A stretch of 64,000 nucleotides of DNA from Kribbella capetownensis. GTDB taxonomy: Bacteria; Actinomycetota; Actinomycetes; Propionibacteriales; Kribbellaceae. The position numbers and the translations under genes are program-made. The notes below the pieces were generated by a model, which was not told the origin of the DNA, made no database searches, and was given only the letters and a program-made list of their open reading frames with translations. Of the stretch, positions 21,086-30,353 are shown piece after piece; the stretch's first letter is position 1, and each line of letters begins with the position of its first letter. The stretch spans positions 186,001 through 250,000 of the forward strand of contig NZ_SJKD01000006.1 in assembly GCF_004331485.1 (NCBI RefSeq), read 5' to 3'.

Positions 21086-22693
21086 ATGAATCTCCCGCTG
21101 ATCCCCGCCCCTGCCGCAACCACCACCTCTGCCGGGACGTTCGTCATCGGCGACGGTCTGGGCATCGTCGTCCAGTCGGCCGAGCTCGCCGATCTCGCCG
21201 CACGATTCGTCGAGGACGTTCAGATCGACGCCGGCATCGCGCTCTCCCTCGCCGCTTCGGCCGATATCACGGTCCTGATCGACAGCGCCGGCATCGACGA
21301 CGTCGCACCCGCTTCAGGTCTACGGGCCGACGGCAAGGACCTCGCCGACGAGCGGTACGGACTCGAGATCACCAGCGCGGGCGTGCGCGTGTGGGGTCCG
21401 ACAGCGGAGGCGGTGCACCGCGGCCTCACCTCGCTCCGGCAGCTGATCACGGCGTACGCGCAGGATGGCAGTGCAGCTTTGCCGACGGCCCGTGTCATCG
21501 ACGGGCCGCGGTTCACGTGGCGCGGGCTCTCCCTCGACGTCGCCCGAACCTTCCACCCGCCGACGGTGGTCCGCCGCGTCATCGACATGTGCGCGCTGTA
21601 CAAGCTCAACGTGCTGCACCTCCACCTCACCGACGACCAGGGCTGGCGGATCGAGGTCCCGTCCCGCCCGGCGCTCACCGAGATCGGCGCCGACGGCGCG
21701 ATCGGTGACCGTCCTGGCGGTCACTACAGCCGAGCCGAGATGTCCGAGCTCGTGGCGTACGCCGCCGAGCGCTTCGTGACGGTGGTCCCGGAGATCGAGA
21801 TGCCCGGTCATACCGCGGCCGTGTTCCGCGCGTACCCCGAGCTTGCGCCGGGCGAGGTTCGCTCCATCGATCTCGGCAACGGGGCCAGCCTCCAGCTCAG
21901 CACCCTCGACCCCGACCGCCCGGAGACCTGGGCGTTCGTCGATGACGTCCTGGCCGCCGTCATTCCGCAGTTCCCGCAGAGCGCGTACGTCCACATCGGC
22001 GGAGACGAGGCGTTCGGCATGCCCGACGAGGCCCATGCCGCCTTCGTCGAACGAGCCGTCGAGCTCGTTCGCGCCCGCGGGAAGCGGGTCGTCGGGTGGC
22101 AGGAGATCGCCCGCGCCTCGATCGGCTCCGACGAAGTAGTGCAGTACTGGATGGACGTCCACGAAGTCGAGTCGATGGACTACGACGCCGTGAGCTCGAT
22201 GGTTCCGGCAGAGCTGCTGCCGATCCTTGCCGAGGGGCTGAAAAAGGCAGCGCACGATGCCCCGCGCGCACTCGCCCAAGGCTCACGGCTGCTCGTCTCG
22301 CCAACCACCTGGCTGTACTTCGACCGACCACACGCCGATGCATCGTCGGACGCCGCGCAGGAAGAGCTGCGAAAGCGCGTCGGGTTGCCGGTCTACCCGG
22401 CGGCGTCCATCCGCGACGGCATCGAATGGGACCCGGTCGAGAACACGCCCGGAGTCGAGTCGGACGCGCAGATCGCCGGCGTCGAGGCGGCTGTGTGGTG
22501 CGAGACCATCGCAACCGCCGACGAACTGGAGTTCATGCTCCTCCCCCGGCTTGCCGGCGCGGCAGAAAAGGCCTGGTCACGCCAGACGTCCACGGACTGG
22601 ACCGAGTACGCCGCCCGTCTCGGTCGCCAATCCACCATTTGGCAACAACGCGGGTGGAGATTTCTGCGCTCGGTCGAGATCGACTGGGCCTAG
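21086..22693 (+). CDS. GH20 beta-N-acetylhexosaminidase, apparently cytoplasmic
   Basis: A 535-residue enzyme with a GH20b-like N-terminal domain (about 1-138) and a GH20 barrel. HIGGDEAF contains the catalytic pair D307-E308; WRGLSLDVARTFHPP and LHLHLTDDQGWRIE are family motifs. No signal peptide is seen, so it probably splits imported chitobiose or other GlcNAc-terminated sugars, complementing the secreted chitinases at 0.7-2.0 and 43-45 kb. The ATG at 21086 has CAGGAG upstream; the in-frame ATG at 21029 would place the leader hairpin within the coding region. Confidence 0.9.
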   Translation: MNLPLIPAPAATTTSAGTFVIGDGLGIVVQSAELADLAARFVEDVQIDAGIALSLAASADITVLIDSAGIDDVAPASGLRADGKDLADERYGLEITSAGVRVWGPTAEAVHRGLTSLRQLITAYAQDGSAALPTARVIDGPRFTWRGLSLDVARTFHPPTVVRRVIDMCALYKLNVLHLHLTDDQGWRIEVPSRPALTEIGADGAIGDRPGGHYSRAEMSELVAYAAERFVTVVPEIEMPGHTAAVFRAYPELAPGEVRSIDLGNGASLQLSTLDPDRPETWAFVDDVLAAVIPQFPQSAYVHIGGDEAFGMPDEAHAAFVERAVELVRARGKRVVGWQEIARASIGSDEVVQYWMDVHEVESMDYDAVSSMVPAELLPILAEGLKKAAHDAPRALAQGSRLLVSPTTWLYFDRPHADASSDAAQEELRKRVGLPVYPAASIRDGIEWDPVENTPGVESDAQIAGVEAAVWCETIATADELEFMLLPRLAGAAEKAWSRQTSTDWTEYAARLGRQSTIWQQRGWRFLRSVEIDWA

Positions 22694-22932
22694 GTCAACC
22701 CCACGGGTCCACTGTGCGTGCTCCTGTCATCGCGGGGCTCGCGGCCGCTCCGGCGTGCAGATGGACAGATGGTGTTGGGCTGTTCATAGTGCAGCTGAGC
22801 GCAGGTGCGCTCCTGTGTACGGTGTATCGCAGGTGCACTACCTGTCGGCGTGTACACCACCGGTCGATGATCTGGCCCGGCGCCAACCCGGGCGGGCGGC
22901 AGCCCGCAACCGGCCGCCTGCGGAGAACCACC

Positions 22933-22962
22933 GGAGGGCAGACCGCTGGCGATCTGCCCTCC
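22933..22962. terminator. Bidirectional intrinsic terminator
   Basis: GGAGGGCAGA (22933-22942) and TCTGCCCTCC (22953-22962) form a perfect 10-bp stem with a 10-nt loop between the convergent GH20 and GH27 genes. It lies 15 bp from the GH27 stop. Confidence 0.65.
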
Positions 22963-22976
22963 GACGTACTACGAAC

Positions 22977-25052
22977 TCAGCAGGTTGCGGTCGGTGCCGC
23001 CCAGTCGGCGCGGTCGTTGTAGCCGCCGTCTCCGGCGTCGCCGACGAAGAGGTCGAGGACGCGGACGCCGGTCAGGTCGACGTCGATCGGCTTCGGGTTG
23101 TCCCGGTCGACTACGCCACTGTCGTACAGGACCTTGCCGTCGCCGATCACCTGGAAGGTCGCGGTGCCACCCTCCGGCCCGACGTTGCGCACCGCGTCGT
23201 CGATACCAACCGTCGCGGTCAACCGAGAGCACGACTTGCCCAGGTAGTAGCGAACCGTCGACGGCGTCGCGACGCCGATACCAGTCGGGTACGTCGTACT
23301 CATGAGGCTGATCGGGGATCCGCCACCGACACTCTCGTCAACGGTCGGCGACATCCAGCCGCTGGTCGCGCTGATCCACTCGTGATGCGACAGCGGAACG
23401 GTCCCTGTCGGCGGCACCGGAGCCACGACCACCGGCGACACAGTCGACTGACGCTGTACGCCGTACCTGATCGTGTCGTACGACGTCGACGCGGTGAGGC
23501 TCGCGGATCCAGGTGCGGCGTTGGCGGGCAGCTTCACAGTGAAGCGGTACGTCGCCTGCTGCCCGCCGGCCAACAGAATCGCAGCCTTGGTCAACGACTT
23601 GACGGTCCAACCGGTGCCACCGGCAACTGTCACGGCCGGCTTGAGCACCGGCAGCAGACCGTCGTTGCGGACGGCAACCTGCACCGTCAGTTCGTCGCCA
23701 CCGGCAACAACCGGAGCGACTCCGTCGGGCTGCACATCGGTGCCGACGTTCGTCACCTGCGGAATACCGGCAGTAACATGCGGAATCCCCGGCACGCCAC
23801 GAGCCGGCTCGACCCGGAAGAGCGCCGTACCGTGCGCCGGAACCGCCGCGCTGATGGTGCCCGCGCTCTCGGTGACCTTGTTGGTCCACGCGTTCTTCAG
23901 GGTGAACCGTGCACCCCGCAGACCGACCGCGGAAGCCGTCGTCGTGATCGTCTTCGCGCTGTCACCGCGGTTCAGCAGTACCACGGCGCGGCTACCGTCA
24001 GCGAGCCGCTTGACCCACGTCTCCGTCGTTCCCGCGGCACCCACCCGGACGGCCTGAACCGCGGCCCGGTCCTGGTTGATCGCGAGTACGTCGGGATCGG
24101 TCAGCATCGAGATCGTCGTCGCGCTCAGCTTGCGGATGTCGCTGCCGACCACAAGCGGTGCCGCGGCCACGGCCCACAGGGTGAGCTGGGAGCGGAACTC
24201 CTCGTCCGTCATGCCGAGCTCGGGTGCGAGGTAGTCGGGGTCGCTGAACGCACCTGGCTTGACCACCTCGGGATGCCGTGCGTTCGCGTCGTAGTTGCGC
24301 AGTACGTCCTTGAACTTGATGTCGCCCTGGAAGCCGACATCGGTGTACGTCCGCCACGACTGGGCGATCCCCGGTGCGTACGACCAGGAGAAGATCGACT
24401 GCTGCGACTCGGGGTAGTTGCCCCAGTCCGGCGAGGTGACCGGGTTGCAGAGGTTGAAGATCATCGGCCGGTGGCTCGCGTTGTTGCGCAACGCCTGGGC
24501 GAACTCGGTGAAGACGGTCTTCGGGTCCAGGTTCGCCGCGATGCCGCACAGGTAGTCGACCTTGACGGCGTCGAAGCCCCAGGCGGCAAACTGGTCCGCG
24601 TCGCGCTGGTAGTAGCCGCCGCTACCGAGGCCGCACTTGCCCGGGATGTACGGACCGGCGTCGGTGTAGATGCCGGCCTTGAGCCCCTTGCTGTGGATGT
24701 AGTCGACCAGCGGCTTCAGTCCGTTCGGGAACTTGGCCGGGTTCGGGACCAGGTCGCCGGCGTCGCTGCGGGACTGATCAGCCTGCCAACCGCCGTCCAG
24801 CCAGACGATGTCGTAGCCGGCCTTGGCCAGCCCACGACTCACCAGCGAGTCGGCGACCGACTTGATCGTGTCCTCGGTGAACTCACCACCGAGTCCGTAG
24901 TACGTGTTCCAGCCCATGTACGGCGTCGGGCTGAGCACCGCAGCTGGGGCCTCAGCTGTGGCCTGAGCCGCCACAGCCTGGGTTGTCGTGGTGGTCGCGA
25001 ACGCGGCGGCCACCAGTGCCGCGGCGATCACCCCACCCAGTAGTCGCTTCAT
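22977..25052 (-). CDS. Secreted GH27 alpha-galactosidase with NEW3 and NPCBM domains
   Basis: A 691-residue exported enzyme: signal peptide (about 1-30), GH27 barrel (about 40-320; YMGWNTYYG, DIVWLDGGWQ), nucleophile D166 in VKVDYLCG, a C-terminal beta-sandwich, an NPCBM-associated NEW3 Ig-like domain (about 445-530) and a C-terminal NPCBM module (about 545-691, ending in a Cys). It removes alpha-galactosyl units from raffinose-type sugars or galactomannan outside the cell. The ATG at 25052 with AAAGGAC upstream starts the signal peptide; the longer frame overlaps GH36. It is the last gene of the galactoside importer operon. Confidence 0.9.
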   Translation of the reverse strand: MKRLLGGVIAAALVAAAFATTTTTQAVAAQATAEAPAAVLSPTPYMGWNTYYGLGGEFTEDTIKSVADSLVSRGLAKAGYDIVWLDGGWQADQSRSDAGDLVPNPAKFPNGLKPLVDYIHSKGLKAGIYTDAGPYIPGKCGLGSGGYYQRDADQFAAWGFDAVKVDYLCGIAANLDPKTVFTEFAQALRNNASHRPMIFNLCNPVTSPDWGNYPESQQSIFSWSYAPGIAQSWRTYTDVGFQGDIKFKDVLRNYDANARHPEVVKPGAFSDPDYLAPELGMTDEEFRSQLTLWAVAAAPLVVGSDIRKLSATTISMLTDPDVLAINQDRAAVQAVRVGAAGTTETWVKRLADGSRAVVLLNRGDSAKTITTTASAVGLRGARFTLKNAWTNKVTESAGTISAAVPAHGTALFRVEPARGVPGIPHVTAGIPQVTNVGTDVQPDGVAPVVAGGDELTVQVAVRNDGLLPVLKPAVTVAGGTGWTVKSLTKAAILLAGGQQATYRFTVKLPANAAPGSASLTASTSYDTIRYGVQRQSTVSPVVVAPVPPTGTVPLSHHEWISATSGWMSPTVDESVGGGSPISLMSTTYPTGIGVATPSTVRYYLGKSCSRLTATVGIDDAVRNVGPEGGTATFQVIGDGKVLYDSGVVDRDNPKPIDVDLTGVRVLDLFVGDAGDGGYNDRADWAAPTATC

Positions 25053-25084
25053 CTGTTGTCCTTTGCTGCCGTTGAGCGGAACGG

Positions 25085-27088
25085 TCAGTCGAGGGCTTCG
25101 ACGACCAGGCAGTTCGAGTCGGTCGAGCCGTCCCACCGGACGCCGACCTGCAGCAGATAGCTGCCCGGGTGAACCTCGTCGCCCACCCGGTAGTTCTTCG
25201 CGGGATCCAGGCCTGCCAGCGGCACGCGTCGCGGCCTCGTCGGCAGTGTCCCGCGCACGTTCTCGTCGCCGGTCTGCCAGAGGAAGACGACGGACCGCGT
25301 CGTACCGAGGTACTGCAGGCCGGCGGACAGTCCGTAGACCTTGCTGTCGGCAACCAGCTCGCGGATGCCCTTGTACTGCTCGATGTGTCGTGTCGCGGTA
25401 GCCAGTTGCTCGTCGTTCCATCGCGACAGGTCGGCGCCGATCCCGAGTACGCCGGCCATGGCGACGTGGAACCGGAAGTCCAGGGATCGCTCGCGTCCGT
25501 CATGGGTGCCGACGGCATCGGTCACCCACGAGCTCATCAGGTGCGGCGCGAAACCGGTGCGGAAGCCTTGCTGGATCCTGAGCCGATCCAGCGCAGCGGT
25601 GTTGTCACTCGGCCAGAGCGTGTCGACCCACGCGGCCATTCCGAGGTCGACGCGAGCGCCGCCGCCCGCGCATCCCTCGACGTACACCTCAGGGTGCTCG
25701 GCGCGAAGGCGGTCGAGGATCGCGTACAGGTTGGTGACGACGCGACCGTCGAGGTCCCGCCGCTGGTCGCCGGAGTCCAGTCGGGGACGGTTGGCGTCCC
25801 ACTTCAGATACTTGATCTGGTACGCCGACAGCAGGCCATCGAGCGTGGTCCAGATAAAGTCGGCGACGTCGTCTCGACTCAGGTCGAGGAGGAGCTGGTT
25901 GCGGATCAGGACCGGGTCGCGGCCGGGAGTGCGGAGGATCCACTCGGGGTGTTTCGCGGCGAGCTCGGACTTCGGGCTGACCGATTCGGGCTCGACCCAC
26001 AGACCGAAGTCGAGGCCGATGTCGGTCAGGTCGGCGATGAATCCGTCCAGGCCGTTCGGGAACTTGGCGGGGTCGACCTCCCAGTCGCCGAGGCCGCCGG
26101 TGTCGTCGGAGCGACCGACGAACCATCCGTCGTCGACCACGAACGTCTCGACACCGATGCTCTTGGCGCGTCGGGCGAGCTCCAGCTGGTGGTCGGCGCG
26201 GATGTCGAACTCGGTGGCGAACCAGGAGTTGTACAGCACCTTCGGCGTGAGCTGCCTCGACAGGGATCGCTCGTAGGTGTGGAAGACACGAGCCAGTCCG
26301 TCGGCACCTTCCGCACTACACGCCCCGACCGCCTTCGGCGAAACCCAGGTCTGTCCCGGTCCCAGCGTGATCCCGAGACTCGGTGACAGTCTTCCGGCCT
26401 GGATCCGCAGTTGTCCGGTGGTGTCGACGTCGGCGCTCAGCTCCCACGACCCACTCCATGCGAGTTGGACGCCATACGCCGTACCTCCGTCCTCGACGGA
26501 CAGGAATGGTGAGTACGAGTGCCCGGTGATCCCCTGGGCACTGCCGATCGTGAACCGGCCGCGCTCGAGCGTGACCTCGGCCTGCTGGAACTCGCTGTTC
26601 CACTCACCCCACAGGTACTTCACCGTCGCGCCGCCGGACGTAGGCACGGTGAACCCCGCCGAGTCGTGCCGCTGCAACCGCAGCTCGCCGGCGCCGTCGT
26701 TGTGGATCGAAACCCACCGCTCAACAACATCACCCACGACGCGGTAATGCAGCACGAGTTGCAGCTCCCGCACCGAGTCCACGAACGTCAACCCCAGGGC
26801 GTTCTCACCAGGGGCTGCCTCCGTGAACACTGGGCGGAGCTCGTCTGAGCCGTCTGGGCCACTCACCACCAGGTCCACCGGGGATGCGTAGCGGACTCCG
26901 CGGACGGCGTACTCGAGGGGTTCTACATCCGGGCGTGGGAGGAAGTGCTCGGTGCCCTCCAGCGCGAGGATGGACGGGCCGTCCGCGACCGCGTGGGGGC
27001 CCCAGGCAACCAGTTGGGCCCACTGGTTGTGGTCGGGGACGCCGACGACGTACGACGTGGTTGAACCGTGCAACGTCCACGTCTTCAC
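25085..27088 (-). CDS. Cytoplasmic GH36 alpha-galactosidase
   Basis: A 667-residue GH36 enzyme without a signal peptide: N-terminal beta-supersandwich, (beta/alpha)8 barrel and C-terminal sandwich. FVVDDGWFVGR, GLWVEPESVSPKSEL and YLKWDANR (nucleophile Asp) are the family motifs; SDNTAALDR carries the probable acid/base Asp. It would cut imported melibiose, raffinose or stachyose. The start is a GTG overlapping the upstream permease stop (GTGA), so translation is coupled. The pairing with GH27 gives one secreted and one intracellular alpha-galactosidase. Confidence 0.92.
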   Translation of the reverse strand: MKTWTLHGSTTSYVVGVPDHNQWAQLVAWGPHAVADGPSILALEGTEHFLPRPDVEPLEYAVRGVRYASPVDLVVSGPDGSDELRPVFTEAAPGENALGLTFVDSVRELQLVLHYRVVGDVVERWVSIHNDGAGELRLQRHDSAGFTVPTSGGATVKYLWGEWNSEFQQAEVTLERGRFTIGSAQGITGHSYSPFLSVEDGGTAYGVQLAWSGSWELSADVDTTGQLRIQAGRLSPSLGITLGPGQTWVSPKAVGACSAEGADGLARVFHTYERSLSRQLTPKVLYNSWFATEFDIRADHQLELARRAKSIGVETFVVDDGWFVGRSDDTGGLGDWEVDPAKFPNGLDGFIADLTDIGLDFGLWVEPESVSPKSELAAKHPEWILRTPGRDPVLIRNQLLLDLSRDDVADFIWTTLDGLLSAYQIKYLKWDANRPRLDSGDQRRDLDGRVVTNLYAILDRLRAEHPEVYVEGCAGGGARVDLGMAAWVDTLWPSDNTAALDRLRIQQGFRTGFAPHLMSSWVTDAVGTHDGRERSLDFRFHVAMAGVLGIGADLSRWNDEQLATATRHIEQYKGIRELVADSKVYGLSAGLQYLGTTRSVVFLWQTGDENVRGTLPTRPRRVPLAGLDPAKNYRVGDEVHPGSYLLQVGVRWDGSTDSNCLVVEALD

Positions 27089-27906
27089 TTGACGGCTCCG
27101 ATGGCGAGCCCACCGACGAAGTGCTTCTGGAAGCGGAGGAAGACCGCGACCGTGGGAACCGCAGCGATCACGGTGCCGGCCGCAATCACGTTCCAGGACG
27201 AGACGAACAGACCCTGGAGACCCAGCAGCGCCGGCGTGACCGGCATCTTCTCGCCGGACCGGATCACGGTGATCGACCACAGCAGGTCGTTGAAGATCCA
27301 GGTGAACGACAGCGCACCAAGCGCCGCCAGCGCGGGCCGGGTCAGCGGCAGGATCACACTCGCGTAGATCTTCCCCGGCCCGGCACCATCGATCGTCGCC
27401 GCCTCCTGGATCTCCCGCGGCAGATCCCGCATGAACCCATGCAGCACGAACGTGTAGAACCCGAGCCCGAACCCGACATGAACCGCGATCAGCGCGATCA
27501 GCGTGTCGTAGTACCCGATCAGCTCGACGAACCGCGAGATCGGGATCAGCAGGATCTGCGGCGGCAGCAGATTCCCCATCAGCATGAGCAACAGGATCGT
27601 CCGCCGGAACGGGATGTTGTACCGCGCCAGCCCGTACGCCGCGATCGACGCCAGCCCGAGACTCAGCAGCACCGCCGGGATCGTCACCAGCAGACTGTTG
27701 ATCAAGGCCCGGAACTCGTCCGCGTCCTGCCACGCCGACTTGTACGTCGAGAACGTGAACGAATGCGGCAGCGACCCGAGCCCGTTCGCCGCCACATCGT
27801 CGAAGCTGCGGAACGAGATCACGATCACCCAGAGAATCGGGGCAACCCACAGAATGGAGACCAGCCCCATCGCCACGTGGTAGCCCGACGTCTTCAGGCG
27901 GTTCAT
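27085..27906 (-). CDS. CUT1 sugar ABC permease, MalG type
   Basis: A 273-residue permease with six helices and the EAA loop ELPREIQEAATIDGAGPGKIYASVILPLTRP (here beginning RDLPREIQEAATIDGAG). The ATG at 27906 overlaps the stop of the MalF-type gene as ATGA. With that protein it forms the channel for alpha-galactosides. No ATPase gene is in the cluster, so a shared MsiK-type ATPase encoded elsewhere is presumably used, as known in actinomycetes. Confidence 0.92.
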   Translation of the reverse strand: MNRLKTSGYHVAMGLVSILWVAPILWVIVISFRSFDDVAANGLGSLPHSFTFSTYKSAWQDADEFRALINSLLVTIPAVLLSLGLASIAAYGLARYNIPFRRTILLLMLMGNLLPPQILLIPISRFVELIGYYDTLIALIAVHVGFGLGFYTFVLHGFMRDLPREIQEAATIDGAGPGKIYASVILPLTRPALAALGALSFTWIFNDLLWSITVIRSGEKMPVTPALLGLQGLFVSSWNVIAAGTVIAAVPTVAVFLRFQKHFVGGLAIGAVK

Positions 27907-28853
27907 GTCTCGTCCCGGAAGGCACGAATCAGGTAGCCGAGGATCACGGCCAGGGCGAGTAGGAAGATCACGACGGCCAGGGCGGAGGCGTAGCCGAGCT
28001 GGGTCGACTGGAACGCGGTCGAGTACATGTACGTGCTGAGCAGCTCGGACGAGTGGTACGGACCGCCCTTGGTCATCGACCAGACGATGTCGAACGATCT
28101 GAGCGAGTCGATCACGATCACCGACAGCACGACCGAGTTCACGCCTTTGAGCTGCGGGATCGTGACGAATCGGGTCCGCTGCCAGGCCGACGCGCCGTCC
28201 ACCTTCGCGGCCTCGTACAGCGCGGGGTCGACGGCCTTCAGACCGGCCAGGTACAGCACCATCACATACCCGATCTGCCGCCACAGTGCCGGCAGGATGA
28301 CGGCGTACAGGGCGGTGTCCGGATCAGCCAGCCAGGGCCGGACGAAGTTGCCCAGGCCAACAGAGCGGAACACGGTGTCGACCAAGCCATCGGGCTGGTA
28401 GAAGACCCGCCAGATCAGTGCGGTGACGACCAGCGAGAAGACCACCGGGGTGAACAGCGCGGCGCGGTAGATGCCGACACCGCGACGCTCGCGCTGCAGC
28501 AGCAACGCCATCCCGAAGCCGCCGATCACACTGAGCCCGCCGAACAGCACCAGCCAGATCGCGGTGTTCTTCAGCGCGGTCCGGAAGATCGGGTCCGACA
28601 CCATGTCGCTGAAGTTGCCGAAGCCGACGAACGACGGCGCCGACAACCCGTCCCAGTTGGTCAATGCCAGCCAGAACCCTTGCAGCGCGGGCCAGAACAC
28701 CCACACCGCCTCGATCGCGAACGGCACCAGCACGAACGCCAGGATCAACGGCGAGACCCGCCGAGGGCCGGAGCGTTTGGTACGTCGTGACGCTCCCCCG
28801 CCGGCCCGTGGCGCGGGCCGGCCGGGAGCTGTCTGCGTCAAGGTGGAAGTCAC
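27903..28853 (-). CDS. CUT1 sugar ABC permease, MalF type
   Basis: A 316-residue permease. The N-terminus is basic and Pro/Arg-rich (about 1-35) before the first helix (LILAFVLVPFAIEAVWVFWPAL). The EAA loop is VDPALYEAAKVDGASAWQRTRFVTIPQLKGV. The GTG start overlaps the preceding binding-protein stop (GTGA). It functions with the MalG-type protein in galactoside import. Confidence 0.92.
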   Translation of the reverse strand: MTSTLTQTAPGRPAPRAGGGASRRTKRSGPRRVSPLILAFVLVPFAIEAVWVFWPALQGFWLALTNWDGLSAPSFVGFGNFSDMVSDPIFRTALKNTAIWLVLFGGLSVIGGFGMALLLQRERRGVGIYRAALFTPVVFSLVVTALIWRVFYQPDGLVDTVFRSVGLGNFVRPWLADPDTALYAVILPALWRQIGYVMVLYLAGLKAVDPALYEAAKVDGASAWQRTRFVTIPQLKGVNSVVLSVIVIDSLRSFDIVWSMTKGGPYHSSELLSTYMYSTAFQSTQLGYASALAVVIFLLALAVILGYLIRAFRDET

Positions 28854-30133
28854 GCCTTGAAGACCTTCTCAGCCGCGGTCTGCCAGGTCTTGAGGATCTG
28901 GTCGATCTGGTCCGGCTTGTCCAGGAACTTGGTCAGGGCGGCGTCAGCCGTTGGCTGGAGTGCGTCACTAGAGTCGCGGTTGAAGAACTGGGTCAGCTCC
29001 GCCGCGCCCTCGATCATCGCCTTGCCCTTCTTCACCAGCGGCGTGTCCGCGGACTTGCCGTCCGGGTTCGCGGGGATCGCCGTACCGGAGGAGCTCTGGA
29101 CGTAGATCTCCTGCGCCTCGGCGGTCGCCAGCCAGGTCATCAGCTTCTTCACGCCGTCCGGATCCTTCGCCTTCTTCGAGGCGAAGTACCCGTCCGTCGG
29201 CGCCTCCTCGGCCACCGGTACGGCGGGATCGATGATCGGGAACTGGAAGAAGTCGATGTCGTCCAGCGCGTCCTTCGGCGCGGAGTCGGCGAAGAAGGTG
29301 CCGATCAGGAACATCCCGGTCTTGCCGGCCAGCAGCGCCGACGTCGCCTCCTGGAACGGGAACGACTTGCCCTTCGGGTCGAAGTACGGCAGCACCTCGC
29401 GCCACTTGGTGAAGACCGCCTTCACCTTCGGGTCGGTGAAGTCGCCCTGCCCGGCCAGCAACTGGCGGTGGAACGGCGCGCCGTTGATCCGGATGTTCAG
29501 GTAGTCGAACCAGGCCGACGCGACCCACGGGGTGTCGCCGAGGCCGATGCCGATCGGCGGGATGCCCTTGCTCTGGATCGTCTTGCAGACCTGAACGAAC
29601 TCCGCCCAGGTCTTCGGCGGCGTGACGCCCCACTTGGCGAAGTTCGACTTGCGGTAGAACATGCCCCACCAGTAGTAACTGGTCGGCACGAAGATCTTCT
29701 GCCCGGCGCTGCTGGTGGACAGCGTCTGCATCGACTTCGGGTAGTTCGTCATGCTGTCCCACACGCTCGACACGTCGAGCAGCAGGTCCTTCTTCGCGTA
29801 CGAGTCGGCGACCGACCCGGCGTACCAGGTGTAGACGTCCGGCGGGTTGGCCGACGTCAGGTACGTCGGCAGCTGGGTCCGGAAGATCTCCGCCGCGACC
29901 GTGTTCAGCTTGACCTGGGATCCGCCGGTTTTGTTGTACGCAGCAACGACCTTCTCCATCGCGGCCTTGGCCTGCTCACTGGAGAGGTTCGACTGCAGCG
30001 AAAGCTCACCAGTGGCCGCGCTGCCGCTGCCCGGACTGCTCGTCGAGGTCGCGCACCCGGGCACCAGGGCGGCCGCCCCGAGCAGTCCGAGTCCCTTGAG
30101 GAAAGTCCGTCGATCTGCTGCCAGACCCGTCAT
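28850..30133 (-). CDS. Tat-exported sugar-binding lipoprotein of the galactoside importer
   Basis: A 427-residue family 1 binding protein. The N-terminus combines a twin-arginine motif (DRRTFLKGLG) with a lipobox (LVPGC; Cys about residue 27), so it is probably a Tat lipoprotein. The start is the ATG at 30133, 7 nt after AGGAG; an in-frame TTG 6 bp upstream is less likely. It is the first gene of an operon with the two CUT1 permeases, GH36 and GH27, which points to alpha-galactosides as ligand. Helix-rich lobes (AEFVQVCKTIQSKGIPPIGIG) match the family. Confidence 0.9.
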   Translation of the reverse strand: MTGLAADRRTFLKGLGLLGAAALVPGCATSTSSPGSGSAATGELSLQSNLSSEQAKAAMEKVVAAYNKTGGSQVKLNTVAAEIFRTQLPTYLTSANPPDVYTWYAGSVADSYAKKDLLLDVSSVWDSMTNYPKSMQTLSTSSAGQKIFVPTSYYWWGMFYRKSNFAKWGVTPPKTWAEFVQVCKTIQSKGIPPIGIGLGDTPWVASAWFDYLNIRINGAPFHRQLLAGQGDFTDPKVKAVFTKWREVLPYFDPKGKSFPFQEATSALLAGKTGMFLIGTFFADSAPKDALDDIDFFQFPIIDPAVPVAEEAPTDGYFASKKAKDPDGVKKLMTWLATAEAQEIYVQSSSGTAIPANPDGKSADTPLVKKGKAMIEGAAELTQFFNRDSSDALQPTADAALTKFLDKPDQIDQILKTWQTAAEKVFKA

Positions 30134-30230
30134 ACCCAAACTCCTGAGATCTGCTCGACCAGCGTGCCAGTCGAGTGAGTGGTGTGTTGCGGACGATCTT
30201 GCGGCGGACGGTCGCAGGTGTCAATATTAA

Positions 30231-30245
30231 TTCGTAAATTACGAG
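30231..30245. promoter_or_regulatory. AT-rich palindrome in the divergent galactose promoter region
   Basis: TTCGTAAATTACGAG is a near-perfect inverted repeat, CGTAAATTACG at its core, in a strongly AT-rich patch between the importer operon and the SDR/GntR/dgoD operon. Palindromes of the form GT-N-AC suit FadR-type GntR regulators, one of which is encoded at 31087-31872. It is a strong candidate operator for both directions. Confidence 0.6.
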
Positions 30246-30353
30246 CAAATCGCTTGACCTGACCTCGCCGTCACGGTCAACTGGTGCCTCGTTCATCGTT
30301 GGAAAGCTCTGCCCGGGATGCTTGGGTGGAGCTGGGCTGTGGAGGAGGCGCAC

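Noticed and set aside
22694..22976. Possible small gene between GH20 and GH27
   Set aside because: No frame has a good start, Shine-Dalgarno or motif; the interval contains only the terminator at 22933-22962 and incidental GTGTAC words.
22257..25043. 928-codon plus-strand frame
   Set aside because: It spans the end of GH20 and all of GH27 on the opposite strand; composition is of a shadow frame.
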